A stretch of 36,980 nt of DNA, taken from CAZWHE01 sp964633825 (GTDB lineage: Bacteria > Planctomycetota > B15-G4 > CAYZWU01). Below the pieces are notes generated by a model. That model saw nothing but the letters and a program-made list of their open reading frames with translations, did no database searches and was not told the origin of the DNA. Positions 30,333-36,980 of the stretch are shown piece by piece; position 1 is the first letter of the stretch, and each line of letters starts with the position of its first letter. The stretch spans positions 1 through 36,980 of the forward strand of contig CAZWHE010000021.1 in NCBI GenBank assembly GCA_964633825.1, written 5' to 3'. Position numbers and translations under genes: made by a program.

Positions 30333-32200
30333 TATATACCAAAGATCCGAAAAAGATCCGTGTCATGTTCACCCCCTTCCGGGACGGATTGCAGAGCGCT
30401 TTCGGAGGAAAAGTTCGTGTCAACGACCTGGTCCCGGCCATGGAGGCTGCGCGCGATACCGGAATCCGCCACTTCGAGACGGGCGGCGGTGCGCGCTTTC
30501 AGGCGCCCATCCTCTATGTCAACGAGGACCCGTTCCTCTGCATGGACAGGATGCGCGATGCCCTGGGGAAGGACTCGATCACCCAGATCCTGACCCGCTC
30601 CATCAGCGGCGTGACGCTCACCACCCAGTCGATCGAGGCTCTCGACCTCCAGGGCAAGCTGATGCATAAGCACAACACCGACTGGGACAGGAACTTCGAC
30701 TTCACCAATAACGTGGATCTCCTCGTCAAGACGGCGAAGCCCATCATCGACGCCGGCATGCACCATCAGGTTTGCGTGGCCCTCATGGGGCTCCCGCCCG
30801 ACTTCGGTAAAACAACGGTGCACACGTCCGAGTATTACATCGGCGTGGCGAGGCAGCTCATCGATTCGGGGGTCAAGATCGACTCTCTCTGCATGAAGGA
30901 CGCCTCGGGCACGTGCGACACGAAGACCGTATACGAAACAGCCAAGGGGATCCGCGCGATTCTGCCTCCCGAGATTCCGCTCTGGTGCCACACCCACGAC
31001 ACGGCCAGCACCGGCGTGGCCTACTACCTGGCCGCCATCGAAGGGGGCGTGGACGGGATCGACCTCGGCCTCGCGCCGTACGCCGGCGGAACGTGCCAGC
31101 CCGATGTCCGCTCCATGGCCCACATGCTGAAGGGCACGGGATACTCGATCGATATCGATGCGGGCAAGATGGGCGAGGTCTCCAGGATCCTCGAAGAGTG
31201 CATGAGCGAATACAAGTTCAACCCCGTCTGCACCACGCCCGACTCGCGCGTGACCGGCTTCCCCATGCCGGGCGGCGCCATCGGCCCCAACGTGCAGATG
31301 ATGGTCGATGCCGGGATCGTGGACAAGTACAGCGAGGTTCTGGCCGAGTTCCCCGTCGTGGTGAAGGCGGGCGGCGCCTGGACGAGCGTGACGCCGGGCA
31401 GCCAGTTCTATTGGCTCCAGGCGTTCTTCAACGTCCAGTTCGGCAGGTGGGAAAAGATCAATCCCGGGTACGGCCGCACCGTTCTCGGATACTTTGGAAA
31501 ACCGCCGGCCGATCCCGATCCCGAGGTGGTCAAGATCGCGGCCGAACAACTGAAACAGCCCCCCTTCGAAGGCGACCCCCTCGAAGCGGCGCCCAAGAAC
31601 ATTCCCGAGGCGAAAAAGATCGTCGAGGACCACGGCTTCGAGCCAACCGACGAGAACGTCTTCCTCGTTCTCAGCATGATGCAGCCGGGCAAGAAAATCG
31701 AGGCGAACGAAGGCCTCCTTCTCCTCCAGGGAAAAGGCCGCGTCGTGCTCCCCCTCAAGGAAAAGGAAAAACCGCCGGCAGCAGCGCCCGCACCGGCGCC
31801 GGCTCTCGCCGCGGCCTGCGCCGCGCCGTCGGGGCCGGTCATGTGCCAGGTCCAGGAAGCGGGCGGGGCCCTGAGGACTTTCAAGGTGACCCTCGGTGCC
31901 GCCGGTGGGGGCAACGCTCCGGCCGCGCCCGCCGCCGCTCCCGCGGCGTCCGGTCCGGCCCCGGCGGCGCAGGGGGAGACGGTTTCGCTCAAGGCGCCCT
32001 TTCCCGGTTCGGTGACCCTCAAGGATCTCATGGTCAAGCAGGGGGATGCGGTCAAGAGCGGCCAGGTTGTGGCCGTTGTCGAGGCCATGAAGGCCGACCA
32101 CGACGTCAAGTGCCCCTGCGACGGAACAATCTCGGAGGTTCATATCACGATCGGGTCCGAAGTCCCGGCGGGACAGCCCATCATGACTATCGCGAAGTGA
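30329..32200 (+). CDS. oadA: Biotin-containing oxaloacetate decarboxylase alpha / pyruvate carboxylase subunit B-type protein
   Basis: 623 aa from GTG 30329, with GAGGAG upstream. Carboxyltransferase domain (residues about 1-460): FRDGLQS near 18, KDASG near 190, and HTHDTAS near 215 (metal and substrate residues). A proline/alanine-rich linker (about 480-545) leads to a biotinyl domain with VEAMKAD, biotin lysine K588, 35 residues from the C-terminus as in other carriers. It transfers carboxyl from oxaloacetate (or a related acid) to biotin; the beta subunit then releases CO2 and pumps sodium. The canonical MKM is MKA here. Oxaloacetate is the default substrate for this family; pyruvate carboxylase B is the close alternative, but the oadB neighbour favours the decarboxylase. 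Confidence 0.9.
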   Translation: MIYTKDPKKIRVMFTPFRDGLQSAFGGKVRVNDLVPAMEAARDTGIRHFETGGGARFQAPILYVNEDPFLCMDRMRDALGKDSITQILTRSISGVTLTTQSIEALDLQGKLMHKHNTDWDRNFDFTNNVDLLVKTAKPIIDAGMHHQVCVALMGLPPDFGKTTVHTSEYYIGVARQLIDSGVKIDSLCMKDASGTCDTKTVYETAKGIRAILPPEIPLWCHTHDTASTGVAYYLAAIEGGVDGIDLGLAPYAGGTCQPDVRSMAHMLKGTGYSIDIDAGKMGEVSRILEECMSEYKFNPVCTTPDSRVTGFPMPGGAIGPNVQMMVDAGIVDKYSEVLAEFPVVVKAGGAWTSVTPGSQFYWLQAFFNVQFGRWEKINPGYGRTVLGYFGKPPADPDPEVVKIAAEQLKQPPFEGDPLEAAPKNIPEAKKIVEDHGFEPTDENVFLVLSMMQPGKKIEANEGLLLLQGKGRVVLPLKEKEKPPAAAPAPAPALAAACAAPSGPVMCQVQEAGGALRTFKVTLGAAGGGNAPAAPAAAPAASGPAPAAQGETVSLKAPFPGSVTLKDLMVKQGDAVKSGQVVAVVEAMKADHDVKCPCDGTISEVHITIGSEVPAGQPIMTIAK

Positions 32201-32207
32201 GGATGAA

Positions 32208-33377
32208 ATGGGTGTGATCGCAAGCGTTGCCGACGGATCATCGGTCCTGGAGACCACGTTCGCCGACATCTTGAGCAAAACCGGGTTCGCCAATATCGAA
32301 TGGCCCCACCTGGTGATGTACCTGATCGGCGCCGTGCTCATCTACCTGGCCGTTGCCAAAAAATACGAGCCCCTTCTCCTGATTCCGATCGGATTCGGCG
32401 CCATTCTGGCCAACCTGCCTCTCGGCCTCCTGGGGGCCGATGAGGAGGGGCTGATCGGCATGATCTACAAGACGGGGATCAAGACCGAGTTCCTGCCTCC
32501 CATCATCTTCCTCGGCGTGGGCGTGCTCACCGACTTCAGGCCCCTCCTGGGGAGGCCGGTCACGTTCCTTCTCGGCGCGGCGGCCCAGTTCGGGATATTC
32601 GCCGCTGCGCTCGGCGCCTTTTATATCTTTGGCTTCAATCCCAAGGAGGCGGCCGCCATCGGCATCATCGGCGGCGCCGACGGTCCCACGTCGATCTTCC
32701 TGGCCAGCAAGATGGCGCCCCACCTTCTCGGTCCCATCGCCGTTGCCGCATACAGCTACATGAGCCTCGTGCCGATCATCCAGCCGCCCATCATCCGCGC
32801 CTTCACGACCAAAAAAGAGCGGGCCATCGATATGCCCCAGGCCAGGGAGGTCTCGCGGCGGGCGCTCATCATCTTTCCCATCGCCACGTCGCTCGTCGCC
32901 ATACTGGCCATTCCGTCCTGCGCCCCCCTCGTGGGCATGCTCATGTTCGGAAATCTTCTCCGCGTGAGCAAGGTGACCGAACGCCTCCGCCAAACGGGCG
33001 GCGGGCCTCTCGTCGACATCGCAACGATCTTTCTCGGCATCTCGGTGGGCGCCACCATGACGGCCGCCAAGTTCCTCACGTGGAACACGATCAGCATTCT
33101 CATTCTCGGCGCCGCGGCCTTTGCGTTCAGCACGGCGGGCGGGCTCCTTTTCGCCAAGCTCCTCAACCTGTTCCTCCCCGAAGGCAAAAAGATCAATCCC
33201 TGCATCGGCGCGGCCGGCGTGAGCGCCGTGCCCATGTCGGCCCGTGTTGTTCAGAGATTCGTTTCCCACGAGACGGACGGCGCCGTGAATCCTCTTATGG
33301 CCGCAATGGGCCCCAATGTGGCGGGCGTGATCGGCTCCGCCGCCGCAGCGGGAATGTTTCTCTCCCTTCTCGGATAG
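32208..33377 (+). CDS. oadB: Sodium ion-translocating decarboxylase beta subunit
   Basis: 389 aa, an integral membrane protein with about nine to eleven helices. The signature GGADGPTSIF (residues 155-164) contains the aspartate (D158) that corresponds to the Na+-binding residue in known beta subunits, and a second conserved segment near the C-terminus reads CIGAAGVSAVP. It decarboxylates carboxybiotin and pumps Na+ out of the cell. It starts seven bases after oadA and ends 13 bp before the small gene at 33391, giving the order oadG-oadA-oadB. Confidence 0.92.
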   Translation: MGVIASVADGSSVLETTFADILSKTGFANIEWPHLVMYLIGAVLIYLAVAKKYEPLLLIPIGFGAILANLPLGLLGADEEGLIGMIYKTGIKTEFLPPIIFLGVGVLTDFRPLLGRPVTFLLGAAAQFGIFAAALGAFYIFGFNPKEAAAIGIIGGADGPTSIFLASKMAPHLLGPIAVAAYSYMSLVPIIQPPIIRAFTTKKERAIDMPQAREVSRRALIIFPIATSLVAILAIPSCAPLVGMLMFGNLLRVSKVTERLRQTGGGPLVDIATIFLGISVGATMTAAKFLTWNTISILILGAAAFAFSTAGGLLFAKLLNLFLPEGKKINPCIGAAGVSAVPMSARVVQRFVSHETDGAVNPLMAAMGPNVAGVIGSAAAAGMFLSLLG

Positions 33378-33390
33378 GGGGCGGACGATC

Positions 33391-33777
33391 ATGCCGGATG
33401 AGAACAAGGGCAAAAAACTCGACGAGGCTCAGAAGAAAGCCCTCGCCGCATGGTATGCGCGCAACGAGGTTCTCGAAGAGGTCGGCCGTCTCAGGGACGG
33501 GGCTCTCTGGGAAGAGCTGGAAGAGTATATCCACATGGGAGCTCTCATGCCGGTCGGCCGCAGCGACACGCTTCCCGGTTTCATGAAGAATAAGGAAGGC
33601 CGAACCCTTTTTCCCGACAACCTGAATCCCCGATCCAATCTCGAGGGATGGAGGGACGCGATCGAGGTCGGCTGGGCCGTCGTCGAGGAGAAGCTCGGCC
33701 TCACTCGCGACGAGGTGCACATCAGGATCCGGGACGCCCAGAACGAGGATTGGGAGCGGTTTTTGAAAAGGGAATAA
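33391..33777 (+). CDS. Hypothetical protein, unknown function
   Basis: 128 aa; I do not recognise a family. The sequence is soluble and acidic/charged, with helix-rich segments (AQKKALAAWYARNEVLEEV, DALWEELEEY-like) and an aromatic-rich middle (TLPGFMKNKEGRTLF). It sits 13 bp after oadB and 10 bp before the nucleotidyltransferase gene, so it is probably part of the same transcript. Codon use and GC content look like those of its neighbours, so it is likely a real gene. Confidence 0.65.
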   Translation: MPDENKGKKLDEAQKKALAAWYARNEVLEEVGRLRDGALWEELEEYIHMGALMPVGRSDTLPGFMKNKEGRTLFPDNLNPRSNLEGWRDAIEVGWAVVEEKLGLTRDEVHIRIRDAQNEDWERFLKRE

Positions 33778-33787
33778 GGGGAGCGCC

Positions 33788-36739
33788 ATGGATCCTTTCG
33801 CCTCGGTAAAAGAGCGGGCCCTGAAATTCGGCAACCACAACCGCAAGTACGTCGTTGTCGCGGAAAAGTTCAAGGACCGGCTCCAGTACCATCTCGAGCA
33901 GCGCGGGGATTCGGGCAAGGTTCATCTCTACAGACGGGCCGACGATCTCGAGTTCGAGATGGACACCATCATCAACGCGGGCACCGACGAGAAAGAAAAG
34001 CTCGACTTTCTCGGATGTTATTACTCGCTCCAGCTCCTCAACCTGAACGTTCGGATCGTGGACGTGCTGCAGCTCGAAGCGCTTTCCGGGTTCGACAGCC
34101 TTCCCTGTTACCGGAACTTCATGCGCCGCGCTGGCGAGGGCTTCCACAGCCTCACGGCGGCGTACATGTCCCGTCTGCTCAAGATGTTCACGGGCGATGA
34201 CCACACGGAATTCGTGATCTGCGGGGTCGGGACCCAGGCGGACCAGGACGACGTGGACGTGGGGATCGTTGTTCGCGAAGGCAAAATCGGCGAACGCTTC
34301 AACAAGGGAGTGTCGCGGCTCAACAACGAAATGCTCAAAAGGGCGACGAGGCTCCACTTCCATCTCTCGGAGAACGTGGGGCGCGATCGCTACTATGCCA
34401 CGATCCCCGAATACATCGAGCTCCTCGAAACCAAGATGCACGACTTCGTGATCATCAGCGAGATGCTCGGGGCCAATCCCATACTCGGCAGCCAGGACCT
34501 GTTTCGCGAGTTCATGGAGAAGGTGACGGCGAGCTATTACTACATGCCCGGCGAATCGAACAGGCATCACGAGGGATTTCTCCGGGGGATCGTTGGCGAG
34601 ATCCGCTCGCTGCTCAGTCAGCCCGTCTCTCGGGAAGGGCTCAATCCGAAAGACGACGGGCTCCGGATGATCAAGGGAATGGTCTTTACGGGGAAAACGA
34701 TATTCAATATCGAAGCCGTCAACGCCTGGGACATTCTCGAAGAGCTTCAAGAGAAAGACCCCGACCGCAGCGAAAAATACCGCGGCCTCTACAGGGCGCT
34801 CACCTTCCTCGAGACTTTTCGATTCCTCTTCCAGCTCTACGAGGTCCAGGAAGAGGAGGTCGATCTGACCCAGGACCATGTGAAGGAGAGCCTCGACGAG
34901 GTGGCTCGCGTGATGGGTTACAAGGAGATGGGAATCGTTCCGTCCTGGCACCACCTCCTCATCCATTACTACGAGTTCACCAAGCTGGCGCGAATCACGC
35001 TCGAATCTCTTCTGAGCGACGTACGCATGCGCCTCAGGGAAACAAGCATCTTCACGGGCTTCATCGGCGGCGAGATCAAGAAGGGGCCCGATCTTCGGCC
35101 GGGTGAAAACCCGGCGGCCGAGTTTGCCGACATGGTCGAGTTCTTCGAGGGGACCCGTTTCTGGGACGATGTTTTGCGGCCCCTCAGCTCGGAGAGCGGG
35201 GTTCTCATCTCCCGGTTCATCCAGTCTTTTCTGGGGATCAGCCGCTGGGAGCGCCTCCGCCTGATCCGGCGGTACGTGGCCTGCTCGCGGTACACCATGT
35301 TCTCGCTGATCTCCCTGATGCTGGTCATCTACCGCAACCGGTCGAGGGAGGGAGCGCTCGACCTGTTCAGGGACTTCAACGGCATTTTTCTGAAGAGGCT
35401 CAGGAAGATGCCGGGCGTGATGAAGAGGCTGACCCAGGTCTTCCACAATCACCCGGGTCTGATCGACCAGTACCTGTCGGCCGCGGACAGCGGTTCGCAG
35501 CAGGCGATCATGCAGGTCCTCGAGGGCGACACGTGGAGCCGGGATCTCGCCGAGGCGCGGGATAGGCTTTATTACTTCTGCAAGCTCCACAATTCGACAA
35601 GCGTTTATTTCAAGAGATTCATGAAGAACGCCTTCTCGCGCAACCAGCAGTTCATCCTTTATCTCCAGGAGCCGGAGAAGCTCAGCCGGATCGCCGAGGG
35701 CCTGCTCGGCGAGGTGGAGAACCTCGCCGGGTTCGAGAGCAAGAAGCGCAAGCTCGGCGAATACTACGATCTCGAGTTCCTCAGGGTCGGGCTCCAGACG
35801 CTGGCCGGCCGGTCGGTGAGCGAGACCAACGCTGATTTCACAAAGTTTTCCGACAACTATTTCCAGACCCTCTTTGCAATCTGCCAGCAGGAGGTGGCGA
35901 GAAAGTGGGGCCAGAGGGTTCCGACGAACGACCTCTTCGCCATCTATGCCTCGGGCGGCTACGGCCGGGAACAGGCCTACGACGACGACTTCGATTTGAT
36001 CTGCCTTCTCATTTCCAAGGATCCCGAGATCAAGGAATTCTGCACCCGGATCGTGGCGAAGATGAACAGGGAGATCATCAAGCGCGGCACCCTGCCCCAC
36101 TACCGGTTCGCCGATCATTTCGGTTCATACGTGACGCGCCTCGACGAGGTGGAAGGTTTCCTGGCCCGCGGCGGGGAAGAGGTGATGGTGGAATGCTCCC
36201 AGTTCCTGGGGTCGCGCCTCGTTGTGGGAAGCACGCGCTTCGACGAGGAGTTTCAGCGGAGGATCATCAAGCCTTTCATCTTCGACAGGAGCCAGGAATT
36301 CATCAAGACCCTGACGGGAGAAGTCAAGTCGCGGCACGAATATTACAGGTCCCTCCCCGGGGACTGCCTGAACCTGAAGGAGTGCCCGGGCGGGCTCCGC
36401 GACATCGAGACGCTTCTTCTCGTGTACAAAGCGCTTTTCAACATCCGCCACAACATCAGCGAACAGTTCCTGCTCTTTCTCGGCGAGTTCGACCTGGTCA
36501 CGAGCGCTGAGATCGACCACCTGCGCCGGTCTCTCGGCTTTCTGCGTCACCTGAGAGACGTCTATCGTCTCGTTGTGACGGCCGACGACGACCTCCATCC
36601 CGCCTCTCTCGACGAGGTGGCGTCTATCCTGGGCTTTGAGGGCAAGCAGGGACGAACCGCTTCCGAAAGGATTCTCGATCACTTCAACACAGTCACTGCG
36701 GAGGTCGCCCGGCTGGTCGAACGCCTCATGAGCGTTTGA
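33788..36739 (+). CDS. Large protein with two GlnD-type nucleotidyltransferase modules
   Basis: 983 aa, with GGGGAG before the ATG. The C-terminal module has a nucleotidyltransferase signature, ASGGYGREQAYDDDFDL (from residue 721, acidic pair D734/D736), and a downstream LNLKECPGGLRD motif (861 onward) as in PII uridylyltransferase GlnD. The N-terminal module repeats the layout: CGVGTQADQDDVDVGIV (145-161, D155/D157) and LNPKDDGLRM (285-294). The spacing between the two motifs is almost equal (139 and 138 residues). The first copy has lost the GG and has a shorter loop, so it may be inactive. No HD or ACT domain is apparent. It might modify a PII-like or other protein; the target is unknown. 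Confidence 0.75.
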   Translation: MDPFASVKERALKFGNHNRKYVVVAEKFKDRLQYHLEQRGDSGKVHLYRRADDLEFEMDTIINAGTDEKEKLDFLGCYYSLQLLNLNVRIVDVLQLEALSGFDSLPCYRNFMRRAGEGFHSLTAAYMSRLLKMFTGDDHTEFVICGVGTQADQDDVDVGIVVREGKIGERFNKGVSRLNNEMLKRATRLHFHLSENVGRDRYYATIPEYIELLETKMHDFVIISEMLGANPILGSQDLFREFMEKVTASYYYMPGESNRHHEGFLRGIVGEIRSLLSQPVSREGLNPKDDGLRMIKGMVFTGKTIFNIEAVNAWDILEELQEKDPDRSEKYRGLYRALTFLETFRFLFQLYEVQEEEVDLTQDHVKESLDEVARVMGYKEMGIVPSWHHLLIHYYEFTKLARITLESLLSDVRMRLRETSIFTGFIGGEIKKGPDLRPGENPAAEFADMVEFFEGTRFWDDVLRPLSSESGVLISRFIQSFLGISRWERLRLIRRYVACSRYTMFSLISLMLVIYRNRSREGALDLFRDFNGIFLKRLRKMPGVMKRLTQVFHNHPGLIDQYLSAADSGSQQAIMQVLEGDTWSRDLAEARDRLYYFCKLHNSTSVYFKRFMKNAFSRNQQFILYLQEPEKLSRIAEGLLGEVENLAGFESKKRKLGEYYDLEFLRVGLQTLAGRSVSETNADFTKFSDNYFQTLFAICQQEVARKWGQRVPTNDLFAIYASGGYGREQAYDDDFDLICLLISKDPEIKEFCTRIVAKMNREIIKRGTLPHYRFADHFGSYVTRLDEVEGFLARGGEEVMVECSQFLGSRLVVGSTRFDEEFQRRIIKPFIFDRSQEFIKTLTGEVKSRHEYYRSLPGDCLNLKECPGGLRDIETLLLVYKALFNIRHNISEQFLLFLGEFDLVTSAEIDHLRRSLGFLRHLRDVYRLVVTADDDLHPASLDEVASILGFEGKQGRTASERILDHFNTVTAEVARLVERLMSV

Positions 36740-36980
36740 ATGCCGTCAGAGCTTGTCGATGGTTTTCATTTCGGCAATTAGCACCGGCAAATACAAGCGC
36801 GTACCCCCTTTGTTTTCAGGTAATTACGCAAACGGCCGGTGTGGTTTCACCCACAAATTCTGCTGAAGACCCAAAAATTCAAAAATCTTCGTTTTCTTTC
36901 TCAAGGATGTTTTTTAAGAAAAATCATTTTTTTTAAAAAAGCCTGAGTCCGATTAGGGCTCCGCGGAATCTTATTAATAA
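36740..36980. other. Intergenic tail of the window
   Basis: 241 bp, becoming very AT-rich from about 36890. No supportable gene. An imperfect 6-bp stem (36945-36961) next to an A-run (36935-36940) could be a weak minus-strand terminator for a gene beyond the window. Confidence 0.3.

Noticed and set aside
1..36980. CRISPR arrays, tRNA or rRNA genes, insertion sequences with transposase
   Set aside because: I looked for regular spaced repeats, clover-leaf-like segments and transposase-like proteins and found none.

Overview
The window looks like a piece of the chromosome of a strictly anaerobic, selenium-using bacterium, most likely a Desulfobacterota (deltaproteobacterial) sulfate reducer or syntroph. 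This is inferred from gene content: two 2-oxoacid:ferredoxin oxidoreductase (KOR/OFOR) sets, a heterodisulfide-reductase-like (Hdr/MvhD) electron-transfer module with two selenocysteine-containing HdrA proteins, a biotin-dependent sodium-pump decarboxylase, and a lipid A-type acyltransferase that implies a Gram-negative outer membrane. No gene here proves sulfate reduction.

Layout. 1-2592 (minus): a first KOR set, korD-korA-korB, followed by the start of a flavoprotein cut by the window edge; it has no gamma subunit beside it. 2889-4947: a divergent pair, an unrecognised 313-aa protein and a LysR regulator, separated by an AT-rich control region. 4953-5133: a MITE-like imperfect inverted repeat. 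5186-18151 (plus): the main locus, behind a good sigma70-type promoter: an extra korC, then korD-korA-korB-korC, hdrC, hdrB, a non-coding repeat region, a double-flavin selenoprotein HdrA, mvhD, an HdrD-like CCG protein, a selenoprotein HdrA-MvhD fusion and a 46-aa zinc-ribbon protein. 18168-20843 (minus): ferritin-like protein, sulfotransferase, LpxL-type acyltransferase. 21130-24892: a response regulator/diguanylate cyclase interrupted by an in-frame TGA, convergent with a large hybrid histidine kinase. 25066-29913: HAD phosphatase, ABC-2 permease and ATPase (with a second MITE-like inverted repeat wedged between them), an outer-membrane-type lipoprotein and a biotin ligase. 30117-33377 (plus): OadG-OadA-OadB sodium-pump decarboxylase. 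33391-36739: a small unknown protein and a 983-aa protein with two GlnD-type nucleotidyltransferase modules.

How the genes may work together. The tight overlaps in 5954-17995 suggest that one 2-oxoacid oxidoreductase feeds electrons from oxidative decarboxylation into (or receives low-potential electrons from) an Hdr-type flavin-based bifurcating/confurcating assembly. Three proteins of this locus (second KorC, MvhD, HdrA-MvhD) share lysine/alanine-rich C-terminal tails, an unusual common trait. The biotin ligase beside the oad genes could biotinylate OadA.

The most notable observation is that both HdrA genes are broken by an in-frame TGA at exactly the position of the conserved HdrA cysteine (Cys-Ser/Pro-Ile-[Cys/Sec]), each with a hairpin downstream. 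Ordinary gene calling would truncate both proteins.
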